From Endomychus coccineus (Eukaryota; Arthropoda; Insecta; Coleoptera; Endomychidae): 64,000 bases of DNA. Shown here one piece after another: positions 21,170 through 31,520 of this stretch. The translations under genes were made by a program, and so were the position numbers. Where the stretch lies: positions 248,201,736 to 248,265,735 of the forward strand of contig OY294067.1 in the NCBI GenBank assembly GCA_958510875.1, given 5' to 3'. The notes beneath the pieces are model-generated. The model worked only from the letters and a program-made list of their open reading frames with translations, did not search any database and had not been told where the DNA came from. Position 1 is the first letter of the stretch; each line of letters begins with the position of its first letter.

Positions 21170-23499
21170 ACGAATAGTTAAAACAAAGTGTTATTGTGAC
21201 CTATTTCCCGAGAATTTTTATATATAATTCATACTGGGTCAAGAATCTTATTTTTATTATTTCATGTTTGGTTCCATGTTTTCTTCACATCGTCATTTCA
21301 CGTTGATTTATTACTTTAATTTTCATTCTCACTTTCTCAGCACCTCAACAATAAAAATAATTCACCATAATAATACAGTAGTTCTGTAACAACTTTCAAC
21401 TGATTTTCGCCGATTTTGTCCGTGTCTTGAGCTACATATCTGCTGTTATACTGTTTTTCAAACTACCACAGTCTCATAGTCGAAACAGTACCTTAACACT
21501 TGCGGCTACACACAAGAATATCACTTTGACGCCCTGACTTTCGAATGTGCACTACTCTTTTTCTTCGACGATATTCCTAAATACCATGCAATATTTGTGT
21601 AATGTATGTAATTTACAGTTTTCAAAACACTGTAACTTGTGAAAAAGTTTCATCCAGGTATGTTTCTTAACAAATGGATTGCTTTTATTCGAAAAATAAA
21701 CCTTTATTCGTATTTTCAGATCAGTTAAATGAAATTGCACCAAATAAAATTTACAAACGTGAAACAATATGTAACAAATGCTCAAAAACTTTTTAGAAAT
21801 ATTAAAATTTTAAAAAGCATGTCATACCAGTTCATCCTAGTAAGTATCTACCTACCAATCTTTTTATAAAGTTAAAAGATTATAACTTATTTGTTTTTTA
21901 GGTAATTTAAATTGACATCACCAAAAGAGTACACATATCAGTGTCAAAAATGTGTAAACATTTTTTCACACTCAAATCATTACAAAAACCATCAAGAAGT
22001 CTATTTGGGAGAGAGCAGTGTTGATAAAAGGCTTGGATTAATTAAATGCAGTTTGTGCGATTACGAGACCAATTCAAAGTCAATTTCATCAACATTTTCA
22101 TCATAGTATCAAAATAGTGACCCAGAAACTTCAATTTTGTAATGAACAAGAGTTCAATATATGGAGAACAAATTTAGAGAAGGGGATATATTCCTTATAT
22201 ATAAGTAACCATGACTCATACACAACAATAAATAGCATCGATATCATCACATATGTTTGCCACCTCTCAGGTTTTTATATAAAAAAGGTAGTGATGTTAG
22301 ACATTTCAAAACACAAAGGACTAAGAAAATAAATGGATTTTGGCTGGAAATTATGTCGCCAGCAAAGGTTAGGTAAGTTATTTTAGTGAATCAGATATAG
22401 GTTTGTAGTTTTAATATTGATTAAAATTTCAGATTATTCTGTACCTGGCATGTTGACGGAGCTTGGCGAAAACACTTGTGTAAAGTTCACATCCAAGAGC
22501 AAAAAGATTTTTTTTTATGTCTGTAGAGTAAAATGTACATTGGATCTATTTTAAAGTGATTGTATACAGACAATTGCGCACAATGTTGCAAGATACTGAT
22601 GCTGATGCATTTTCAAAAATGTTACAAAATTTTATATTTGCAATGTTGTTTTCTCCTGAAACATCAGAATTTGGGCGCTATTTGACAAATGTGAAATCAT
22701 GGGCTTACTGTCATTGTTTGCGAGCGGGGATCAACATCAACATGAACATAGAACGCATGCATCAAACCATCAAATATTTATATTGAAATGGGAAGTATGT
22801 TCAGCGCCTGGATAAAACTGTGAATATCCATATGAAATTCATAAAAGACAAACTTTTGATAGGATGATTACTATCAATGAAAGTAAAACTAGTCCAAAAA
22901 TCAAAGATTTGAGAAAAAGGCAGAACTCCAGTAAAAATTTGGATACTAGTTCTGTTGTACCATCCGAAATGGGCTGGGAGGTATCATATTCTTCGACAAA
23001 TGAAATCCATCTTATCGAGGAGCATAACTTAAATTGTGACTGCTAATCACAATGTACTTTATGTCAAGTATGTCTTCACTCTTATTCTTGCACTTGTTTG
23101 GAAAATAGTATCCGTTGGAACATGTCCAGGCATATCCATCTAGTTTGTCACTATCGAGAAAGCTCTAAAAATACTGCTCCAGAAATTAGGTCTGATGGTA
23201 TGTAACTTTTAAAAATAACATTTTAACATAATATTTATATGCAGACTGCTCATAAATTGAAATACAATGACAGATGATAACTTTTGTAATAGTAGTAGGT
23301 ACCTATTTCTTATAGGCCTAACTATTATAAATAGTTACTTACAGAACCACTTTTAATCACATTAATTCTTACCAAAATTTTCTTTAAATCATATCAAACC
23401 ATTTAATAAAAAGATTTAAGTATGATAATAATAATAATAATTACTTACATATTATATTATTATATTATACATACAGTTTGTGAGCAATAATGCAGTTCG

Positions 23500-23501
23500 T
23501 C

Positions 23502-23538
<37 letters not shown>

Positions 23539-26060
23539 TTTTACTCTGATCAACAGGTATAAAACCCAATTGAAGATCAGGACGATGCATACAAAAATAT
23601 ATAAATTAACAATTATTATCTAAACTAAATCTAAATAAAACTATATTCTAGTCCGAGAGGAGACAAAATCAAAAGAAAGAATAGCCAAAAATATTTAACA
23701 CAGAAATGAACAAAGAGAAAAAACAAAGAAAGTGCTGGTAAAATATGAATATTGTGTCATCGCAGTAGGCGAGCAATCTGTTTTAGGCTAGAATTAAAAA
23801 TATCATATTTAGTACTAGTGTCATTGGTGTTGTAGGCATGGCACATGCAAAATAATAGAGATAATTTAAGTAGGTTAGTACGAGGAGTTTGGAGGTAGAA
23901 AGTATTTGCAGACCGTGAGTTCAGCCGAGGAACTAGAAAATTGACTCTTTCCAGCAGCATGGGGCAGTCAATTAGGTTATTAAGCAACTTGTACAGACTG
24001 GCCTGGAGTACATAATTATTTCTGCGAGAAAGGGATGACATATTGAATCTATCTAACAGGAAAGAATTAGCAATGCCCCTAATAGGATAAAAACCGTCTG
24101 TCCTGAAGGACAGGTACTTCAGAAAGCGGCGCTGAACAGATTCCAGGGCATCTCTATGAACGGCATAACCAGGGAACCAAACCACAGATGCGTACTCAAG
24201 CCGCGATCGCACAAATGTTATGAACAACAATTTGAGCGTGTCTATGTCTGAAAAATCACGACAGCTTCGCACAATAAACCCAAGTAGTCTGTTAGCAGCC
24301 TCCATCGCAGACTCCAGATGAGAAATGAAGGATAGTTTGGGATCGAAAATTACGCCGAGGTCTTTATAGGTTGCTGGTCTCTTAAGGATAGTACCGTCTA
24401 CGTTGTAATCAAATATGATCAAGTTGGTCTTGTTTGTGTAAGACATAACACAACACTTGTTAACATTAAGAGATAGCTTGTTCGCTGAACACCAAACAAC
24501 CATCATATCAAGACTTCTCTGAAGTAGATAACAATCAAATGTGGATTTGATGACGAAGAACATTTTAAAATCATCGGAATATAAAAGACAGAGTACAGTT
24601 AGACCTATTGAAATATCATTAACAAAGATGTTGAAAAATAGTGGTCCCAAAATTGATCCTTGGGGGACTCCGGAAGAAGCAAGATATTCAACCGATCTCT
24701 GCCCATTTACCACGACAAATTGCCGCCTATCACTGAGATATGAGGCGATGAAAGATAAGAGTTCCACAGAGAAACCAATACCATCAAGTTTACTTAGCAG
24801 AAGTCTGTGGTCAAGCCTGTCGAAGGCCTTGGACAGATCGGTATATATAACATCGACTTGGAAGCCGGAATCCATATTTTCAGCGATGTATTGTGTGACA
24901 GATGCCAGGTTGGTGGATGTGGAACGACCCCTTACAAAACCGTGTTGTATATTAAGAAGGCGTGAATGAACTTTGAAATATACTCTATCGTATATAAGAC
25001 TCTCAAAGGCCTTAGCAAAATTTGAAAAGATGCTTATAGGTCTATAATTATGCACATCTGCTCTATCACCACTTTTGAGGATCGGACAGACTTTCGTCTG
25101 CTTCCATACTAGCGGGAAAGTACTGGACGTAAGACACCTATTGAATAGGTGAGTGAGGGGTACTGAAAAAATGGGTGCGCAGTCTCTTAGTAGAAACGCC
25201 GGAATCATATCGGGACCTGAAGTAGATTTATTTTTGATCTTTTTGAGGGCGAATTCAACTTCCTCTTGGGAGAAATAAAGAATGGATATATCATGCTCAT
25301 TACTTAGAGACTCCGAATCTAAATTCGCTAAAGTGGGTTGAGTTATATAGCTTTGACTGAAGAGATGAGCAAATGTGTTGGAAATTTCCTGCGGGGTAGT
25401 CAACTTCACATCGCCATAGTCCATTTCAGCGGGAAAACCGCGTGTGCCTTTCTTTGAATTAATAAAATTCCAAAGCTTCGTAGGATCCTGCTTCAAATTG
25501 TTTTCAATCGAGACAATGTACTCATTATAGGCCGAATTCGTTGCCCTTTTGAGTTCACGCCTAAGCATGGAAAACTGATTGTGAGCTGACAAATCCTTGA
25601 ATCTCCTATATCTCTTCCAGGCCGAGGTTTTATTTTTAATCAACCGTATTATGTGGTTGTTATACCACGGAGGGTAGATATTTTTCTTGACGCAGCCAAA
25701 CCTAGGAACGAATTTATCGAGGGATGAATATAATAAATCATAGAAGAGAGAACAAGCATCCTCAGGATCAACGCATTCAACCACCACCGTCCAGTCAACC
25801 TGCCTCAAACTTTCGTATAATAATGAAAAATTGGCTTTGCGAAAATTGTACGCATTGACAGATTTAAACGGTAACTCACTACCTCTCCTAATACCTGCAC
25901 CAGATTGAAAATCGACCAAAACAGATAGCGCCGGATGATGATCATCCTCCGGAACAAGGGGCTCCAAGGATCGCTCCACACTGCACCTATCGCCGGTAAC
26001 AACAAGGTCTAAGATTCTATCACTAGAACATCTGAAGTTATCACATATATGCTGATCATT
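23500..26060 (-). mobile_element. 5'-truncated jockey-type LINE with TAAA-repeat tail
   Basis: The element reads on the minus strand from a truncation at about 26060, through one long open frame (stop at 23757), a 3' untranslated part of about 220 bp, to a (TAAA)n tail at 23536-23502 (TTTA repeats on the + strand). The simple-repeat tail and 5' truncation are standard for target-primed reverse transcription. I could not define a target duplication. The frame has no internal stop over more than 760 codons, so the insertion is young compared with the host pseudogene it lies in. Confidence 0.9.
23757..26060 (-). CDS. LINE ORF2 (endonuclease C-terminus plus reverse transcriptase), 5' partial
   Basis: The open frame starts at the truncation point, not at a start codon; the apparent GTG start at 25979 is internal. 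It begins with the end of an APE endonuclease domain (RILDLVVTGDRC; PEDDHHPALSV, the catalytic D-H segment). Numbering from 25979, a linker runs to about residue 235. Then comes reverse transcriptase: STSGPDMIP, YRPISIFSNFAKAFE (312-326), YTDLSKAFDRLDH (motif A, 379-391), GVPQGSILGPLFFN (437-450), and the catalytic box LLYSDDF (465-471), which reads YSDD rather than the usual YADD. The C-terminal region ends IARLLR. No RNase H domain follows. Jockey/CR1-like by overall motif layout; the exact clade was not determined. Confidence 0.92.
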   Translation of the reverse strand, partial: NDQHICDNFRCSSDRILDLVVTGDRCSVERSLEPLVPEDDHHPALSVLVDFQSGAGIRRGSELPFKSVNAYNFRKANFSLLYESLRQVDWTVVVECVDPEDACSLFYDLLYSSLDKFVPRFGCVKKNIYPPWYNNHIIRLIKNKTSAWKRYRRFKDLSAHNQFSMLRRELKRATNSAYNEYIVSIENNLKQDPTKLWNFINSKKGTRGFPAEMDYGDVKLTTPQEISNTFAHLFSQSYITQPTLANLDSESLSNEHDISILYFSQEEVEFALKKIKNKSTSGPDMIPAFLLRDCAPIFSVPLTHLFNRCLTSSTFPLVWKQTKVCPILKSGDRADVHNYRPISIFSNFAKAFESLIYDRVYFKVHSRLLNIQHGFVRGRSTSTNLASVTQYIAENMDSGFQVDVIYTDLSKAFDRLDHRLLLSKLDGIGFSVELLSFIASYLSDRRQFVVVNGQRSVEYLASSGVPQGSILGPLFFNIFVNDISIGLTVLCLLYSDDFKMFFVIKSTFDCYLLQRSLDMMVVWCSANKLSLNVNKCCVMSYTNKTNLIIFDYNVDGTILKRPATYKDLGVIFDPKLSFISHLESAMEAANRLLGFIVRSCRDFSDIDTLKLLFITFVRSRLEYASVVWFPGYAVHRDALESVQRRFLKYLSFRTDGFYPIRGIANSFLLDRFNMSSLSRRNNYVLQASLYKLLNNLIDCPMLLERVNFLVPRLNSRSANTFYLQTPRTNLLKLSLLFCMCHAYNTNDTSTKYDIFNSSLKQIARLLR

Positions 26061-26777
26061 TTATGTCACATTTGACATGCACAGGATAAAGTTCCATGTA
26101 TGTTTATTGTAATTATTTGGTGTGGGCATTTTATTAGTTATCTTCACTTTTCTGGTGGTTGTTGTTGTTGCTTATGCGGGGGTGGTAATCTATACCTACA
26201 ATAAACATGTGTATAATGTATTCAAACAGAACTAATTCTCCCAAATATAATAGGTACTTTATTAATTCTGTTTTTCTGTTTTTAGCAAAAAAAGCTAGTT
26301 CAAATACTAGATCTCAACTACAACAATACTCAAGAGCAACTAGAGATGGAAAAGGAAAAATTGAAACTTTTTCAGTTGATACAGAACATTACACCATTTG
26401 AACATTTTGAGGCCATTGGAACCCACTGTATTGGCATTAACGTACAGTAAAACGAGTCATCTAAGAGTCACATAAATACCCCTCATAATCTAAAAAGTGA
26501 TACACAAATACGTTTCTTTTCAACAAAGAAATCGACTAAGAAATCCAAAAAGAACTTGCTTATGAAACCTAATGCAGATGAAGCTATAATTTTATAGCAA
26601 ACAAGCTTCTCATGAGCGTTCTGTTCTTAACATAAAATTTTGTTACCCATTTATTTAAAATTACCTATACTCACCGATCTAGATAGGCAAGTAGGGGCAA
26701 AGATGAGCAATGCTGAACAAGGGCGAAAACGTCATTTTCGAAAGACGTCGCAGAAAAAATAATTTCCGAAATTATAG

Positions 26778-26821
26778 AATTTCATACACGGCTGTTTTTG
26801 ACCAGCCATGTATGAAATTCA
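26778..26821 (+). other. 18 bp stem hairpin
   Basis: GAATTTCATACACGGCTG pairs with CAGCCATGTATGAAATTC across an 8-base loop, with one mismatch. It lies in the PGRP intron between the MULE relic and foldback repeat C. No further context. Confidence 0.55.
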
Positions 26822-27185
26822 TTCAAAGTAGGCGCCAGCCATTAAAACATCGCATGGGAAAGTCAGGAAGCCAAAGTGATATTCGTGTCTGTAGCCGCGA
26901 GTTATCTAAACGAGTATCTTCTCTCTCTGCTCGGACGTTGTAGTACCTTAGTCATAAGAACGTATGGATATATGCTTAACAACGAATTCGTTTGATCGAA
27001 TGTGATTAGTCGCTGAGGGTTGACACATACACTTGATCTGCCTAAAGTGAACTATTGAGCTGGATATTCTGACTTTGGCTAGTTGGTTGCAGATTATATG
27101 CGTGTGAAGTGAATACCTTACCTAACCGTTCAATACATAAAGTATATTCAAACTTATACTTATCTCACAATGCTCTGCAATATTC

Positions 27186-28983
27186 AGTCGAGGAAATAAA
27201 GCACTAAAATAGGCCAAATCTGGGAAAGTTGGCGCAGTTGGATGGATTGAGATGCGGTTTTCTGCATTCGATTCAGAAAGTGATTTAGAAACTTTGTCCG
27301 GTATTTTTGTTTTGCGGAAAAAATTTGTTGCATTTCTACAACCAAAAAATGCATTTTTCTAAGTGCACTTTTTGAGATGAATGAAAAAACGGACTCGAAT
27401 TGGTTTCTCGGGGGTTTTTGGGGTCGCTTTACACGAATATGATATTAAAAATTTCCCTGAGATCGCCTTGGACCTCCCCGGTGGTATACTAGCGTCCTGA
27501 CGTCCTGGATATCGACGAAATTAATGAAAAAATTATTTTTAATGTTTGTCAACTGTTCGAAAGGTGATATGAAGGTTGCTAGTGATGATAATGACATGAA
27601 AAAACTCTTCTGCAATACCTGGTGTACCCTGCGTCCGAGTAACGACGTCATTTTCTAGGAATTTGCTAATTTTTCTTCATATAAGGTAACAAATTCCAGC
27701 TCTCGGGGGTTTTTAAAGTCGCCGATCACGACTGTGACACTCACAATGTTCTGCAAATTACCTGGGGGTATTTCCGGGACACTCGAGCCCTGTGTATTCA
27801 CGTCATCTTCTAGGGATTTCTTGTTTTTTTTAAATTAAATGTAATAATAAATTCTAGATCTTGGGGGTTTTCAAAGTTGCCGATCACGACTGCGACCCTC
27901 ACAGTTTTCATGCATAGTCGTTTTGAAAACCTCCGAGAGCTAGAGTTTATTACATTTAATTAAAAAAAAACAAGAAATTCATAGAAGTTGACGTGGATAC
28001 ACAGGGCTCGAGGGTCCCGGAAATACCCCCAGGTAATTTGCAGAACATTTTGAGTGTCACAGTCGTGATCAGCGACTTTGAAAACCCCCAAGAGCTAGAA
28101 TTTATTACATTTAATTTAAGAAAAACAAGAAATTCCTAGAAGATGACGTGGATACACAGGGCTCTAGTGTCCCGGAAATACCCCCAGGTAATTTGCAGAA
28201 CATTGTGTCACTGTCGTGATCGGCAACTTTAAAAACCCCCGAGAGCTAGAATTTGTTACCTTTTATGAAGAAAAATCAGCAAATTCCTAGAAGATGACGT
28301 CGTTACTCGGACGCAGGGTACACCAGGTATTGCAGAAGAGTTTTTTCATGTCGTTATTATCACTAGCAACCTTCATATCACCTTTCGAACAGTTGACAAA
28401 CATAATAAAAATAATTTTTTCATTAATTTTGTCGATATCCAGGACGTCAGGACGCTAGTATACCCCCGGGGAGGTCCAAGGGGACCTCAGGGAATTTTTT
28501 AAATATTCGTGTTCAGCGACCCCAAAACCCCCGAGAAACCAATTCGAGTCCCTTGGATAGTAGACTTCCGTGGACAGCTAATCTTGAAAAATCTTGCCTT
28601 CCGGATGGATTCCGCGTCACAATAGCTCGACGTGATGCCGACATTTCGCCAACCATTACAGGTGGCATCTTCAGGGCAGGCTTGAGGCTTGATGAAGACG
28701 CCACCTGTAATGGTTGGCGAAACGTCGGCATCACGTCGAGCTATTGTGACGCGGAATCCATCCGGAAGACAAGATTTTTCAATTCGAGTCCGTTTTTTTA
28801 TTCACCTCAAAAAGTGCACATAGAAAAATTTTTTTGGCTGTAGAAATGCAACAAATTTTTTCCGCAAAACAAAAATACCGGACAAAGTTTCTAAATCACT
28901 TTCTGAATCGAATGCAGAAAACCGCATCTCAATCCATCCAACTGCGCCAACTTTCCCAGGTTCAATGCTTTATTTCCTCGACT
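27186..28983. repeat. Foldback inverted repeat C: 1.8 kb palindrome
   Basis: Left arm about 27186-27880; right arm about 27912-28983. Matches run through AGTCGAGGAAATAAAGCA, GGGAAAGTTGGCGCAG, TGCATTCGATTCAGAAAGTG, CGAATTGGTTTCTCGGGGG and CGTCCTGACGTCCTGGATATCG, with complements in reverse order on the right. The right arm is longer for two reasons: a unit of about 180 bp (GACGTGGATACACAGGGCTC ... GAGCTAGAATTTATTACA) is tandemly doubled at about 27935-28245, and a 229 bp element is inserted at 28552-28780. No coding frame; spacer about 30-40 bp. Confidence 0.93.
28552..28780. mobile_element. Palindromic dimer of P1 (PLE-like terminal repeat) with 11 bp target duplication
   Basis: A 229 bp insertion in the right arm of foldback repeat C, flanked by perfect copies of AATTCGAGTCC (28541-28551 and 28781-28791). 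The insertion is itself an inverted repeat: GATGGATTCCGCGTCACAAT, GTGATGCCGACATTTCGCC and AACCATTACAGGTGGC run in, and their complements run out. Each half contains a CTGAAGA/TGATGAAGA, stem, GAAAC layout. A single half of the same family is at 697-832. There is no coding capacity, so it must have been moved by another element's machinery. Confidence 0.85.
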
Positions 28984-29167
28984 AATTTGAATGTTCGTAA
29001 TCAGGTATAATTGAATAGAAGTTATTTTTATATTCGTAGATTTGATTTGTATGGTGAGGCACTGTCAGTGTCGCTACTCATCTCTCAATTATCGAGACTA
29101 CTTTGAAATATACTTCTTGCAATATCGAAGATGAGTATGGTCTTTAATTTTTCATTTACACTTATAG

Positions 29168-29658
29168 GTCACTCTGCATCAGACGAAGCGTACACACAAG
29201 CTGACAACATATTTTTGGTGAGGATGATTCAATCGTTCCATATGGACAGTAGAAAGTGGAGTGATATTGCCTATAATTTTCTGATCGGAGCAGATGGATC
29301 AGTTTTCGAAGGAAGGGGTTGGAACGTTAGAGGAGCTCAGTCAGGAAAATACAATGCATTTTCTCTTGGTATCTGCTTCATTGGTTGTTACATTCGTATA
29401 ATGCCTTCTAAAATTGCATTAACGAGAGCTCAACAGATCATTGAGCATGGACTGAAAATTGGTGCGATCAATGAAGATTATTCATTACTAGGACATTGTC
29501 AGTGCACGGGCGTGGAAAGCCCCGGAGAGCTTCTTTATAACGAAATCCAAAAGTGGCCACATTGGGACTCTTCCATCAGTCCCAATTCCCCGTCAGAGCT
29601 ATTGACAGACTTTGGAGCCCATTTGAACTCAGATAACGCCATGAGATCAATTCCTTAA
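29168..29658 (+). CDS. PGRP: PGRP-LE/LC-like gene, terminal exon (most of the PGRP domain)
   Basis: Acceptor TTACACTTATAG, then GHSASDEAYTQADN. Motifs follow in PGRP order: QSFHMDSRKWSDIAYNFLIG, DGSVFEGRGWNVRGAQ, FSLGICFIGCYI, then GHCQCTGVESPGELLYNEIQ and WPHWDSS, with a 26-residue C-terminal extension. Amidase PGRPs need a Cys before SPG; here it is Ser (VESPG), so this is a recognition-type receptor without amidase activity, as in LE and LC. Oddities: the usual GHRQ is GHCQ and the usual Thr before ESPG is Val. Expected role: binding DAP-type peptidoglycan and signalling through IMD/Relish. The Met at 29131 is intronic, not the start. No broken frame is seen. Confidence 0.92.
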
Positions 29659-30457
29659 CAAGCAATATATTATCATTGGATTGTAGTTACTTCAATTAAG
29701 TGAACTGCCAGACTGTTCAATTCTGTGAACATTTAGTATCGACTATATAAGTAATAATATATTTTAATTAATAATGTACATCATTTTACAGTTTACTTTG
29801 TTGAGACGTGTTCTATGTTTCTAAGGTTCAAGTCTTATATCATGTACAGGTCAGCCATAAGTGAGTAAAGATGTTACTTCTTACAAAGATTGATTCTCTC
29901 TTGTCAGTTATACCTTTTTTTAGCATTATGTATGCACTATTCCCACCTTACAGTAATAAAAGATATAGAGGCTCCTTGGATGTAATAACATTAGACTTTA
30001 TACTGAAGCCAACATCTGGCTATCCTTTACTATCTGATTTATAGCAGAGCTGGGCGTTATGAGCGGTTTGATTACATGGAACCGGAAGACCGGCTCATTG
30101 AGTAATTTATTGAGAGATACGGTTAAAAAAATAATACCAATTAATTATACCGTTCATATCTTGTATAAAAATTGGCGATGTTCATCGAATGAATTATTTA
30201 CCCAAGAATAGGGAAGGCAATGCAAAGCTCAAGGCATACGGCGCCATCGTAGCACGTCCTGATTGCGACACATGGTCTGCCAGTATTTCGGACTGGGTCT
30301 AGGACAATCCATCGTCGCCGATTCGTCGTCTCCGACGTAGCCGAACCAGTTCGTCGTCTGCCGGTCGGTCGGCGACCTATTCGTCGTCGTATATATTGAT
30401 AAATGAAAGAAATTTAAATCGGATACATTTTTATGTTATATATGTTTTTAATTGTAT
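29659..30457. other. 3' flank of the PGRP gene; GC-rich low-complexity patch at 30235-30375
   Basis: After the PGRP stop, the first few hundred bases probably hold its 3' untranslated region (AATAATATATTTTAATTAAT near 29752; AATAAAAGA near 29955). A patch of repeated CGTCGTC words at about 30300-30375 stands out in base composition. No gene is seen. Confidence 0.4.
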
Positions 30458-31140
30458 TTACAAATCGTAATTGTGTGCTAAACTTCTAAGGTGTTCTAAC
30501 ATGTTGTCTACAAGGTTTATGATACGTATATCTGCATCCCTATACTTCTTGAGTTTTAAAGGAGAGGGATGACCTGCTGCAAGTTGATCATCAAACGTAT
30601 CTCTCCCTTTTTGGATCTTTTTCAGGCCTTCAATGAACTTCCACATTGTGGGGTGGTCCATTCACAACTCTAGTTGGAGCCTCATATGAGCGGCTTCCGC
30701 ATAGATGTTCGTCCTATCTTCTCCATTTTTAGTCCGCTGGTAAACATTCCACATTCCATGTGGAAAAAGCGGTGGACGTCGACCGTTCCCTCGTCTGTCA
30801 CATAATAAGTATACAATATAGAGCTACGTATAAGAAACATCCACATATTTACATATTTAAAATAAATAAACATACCTGTTTATACGTTCTATGTCATTAT
30901 CTTCAAACCAAATACAACAGTGGTTGAAATTCTTCCGGTGAAGTATCTCCTAATGCATCAACAGCTTCATCCAGATGCGCAGGTGGAACAAAAGCCAAAA
31001 CTATTACCATCTTTGCTTTTAAAGATAATTCTGCCTCGTCATTGTACTGTCTTAATAAACCTGGGTTCCCAACTTCTTTCTCATGTTCTGAGCCAAATGG
31101 AAAAAACGCCCATATATTCGTATATCCGAATAAATGTCCT
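30458..31140 (-). pseudogene. MULE (FLYWCH-type) transposase C-terminal relic, two exons
   Basis: Exon one (about 31140-30876, minus) reads GLLRQYNDEAELSLKAKM, VLAFVPPAHLDEAVDALGD, TSPEEFQPLLY; one extra T shifts the frame before WFEDNDIERINR and donor CAG|GTATGT. Exon two starts at 30794 after [53 protein letters not shown] stop, MDHPTMWKFIEGLKKIQKG, then SPLKLKKYRDADIRI and LRSLAHNYDL. This is the C-terminal half of the MULE transposases common in insects. With one frameshift and one stop it is dead. A small piece of the same tail occurs at 41936-42030. Confidence 0.78.
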
Positions 31141-31244
31141 TTAGAAATCGTCGCTCTTCACTCACTGCGTGCATTTGAAAGAAAACACTTCGGTGATAAT
31201 GACTGGAAAAAATTCGGGCTTATAGACGGATACTTTAAATAAGT

Positions 31245-31520
31245 ACATCAAACTATGATATGAGTCGGCAGTGGCTAAAAATCTTGAAGTGATTGCTAGA
31301 CGATCCTGGGATTTAATAGCATTTCTATAGTTCGTGATTTGTCCAATTAGCTTTAGCAAGGTCTCGAAATCACATTCTGAAGAAGTTTTTCAAGCTCGAC
31401 CTCCATTAACCGTTTAATCCAGTGTCATTTTCCTTTAAATCTTTCAATGAATATTCTATCTTTCCTTTTCGTCTTAATGTGGGCCTTATCCAAAAACGAC
31501 GAGGACGAGGCTTACTGTTA
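31245..31520 (-). pseudogene. PIF/Harbinger transposase N-terminal relic
   Basis: Minus strand: RPRRFWIRPTLRRKGKIEYS, LKDLKENDTGL, a stop, WRSSLKNFFRM, frame change, then DFETLLKLIGQITNYRNAIK, SQDRLAITSRFLATADSYHS and LMYLFKVS. This matches the region just before the DDE nuclease of Harbinger/ALP1-like proteins (F-R-M, L-L-x-x-I, R-L-A-I-T-x-R-F-L-A-T-x-S-Y-x-S-L). The nuclease itself is absent; the sequence runs out near 31245, close to the MULE relic. Confidence 0.72.

Larger units (their letters stand above)
21720..26597 (+). pseudogene. Zinc-finger plus MULE-type transposase pseudogene, spliced layout
   Basis: Pieces in order. 21720-21838: C2H2 finger CNKCSKTF..NFKKHVIPVH, with two stops. 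21902-22105: YQCQKCVNIFSHSNHYKNH and IKCSLCDYE. 22117-22371: FNIWRTNLEKG, YVCHLSGFY, ending at donor AG|GTAAGT. 22431-22786: CTWHVDGAWRKHL, QLRTMLQDTDADAF, SWAYCHCLRAGININMNIER and MHQTIKYLY. 22790-23197: RLDKTV, KFIKDKLFDRM, KIKDLRKRQNSSKNL, then a Cys-rich tail and donor GTATGT. 26286-26597: KKLVQILDLNYNN, EMEKEKLKLFQLIQN, LEPTVLALT and RFFSTKKSTKKSKK. Order and motifs match insect genes with C2H2 fingers and a MULE transposase domain. Several stops and frameshifts kill it. The last intron holds the LINE at 23500-26060. Confidence 0.75.

Noticed and set aside
23400..23540. CRISPR-like or satellite array from the TTTA and ATAAT runs
   Set aside because: Simple microsatellite; the TTTA run is the 3' tail of the LINE.
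24541..24969. 142-codon plus-strand frame
   Set aside because: It lies antisense to the LINE reverse transcriptase palm, which has clear motifs; the frame is a shadow.
29131..29167. Met at 29131 as the start of the PGRP protein
   Set aside because: The 12 residues before GHSAS do not fit the family, while an acceptor (CTTATAG) at 29167 restores the codon split from the exon ending at 15614.
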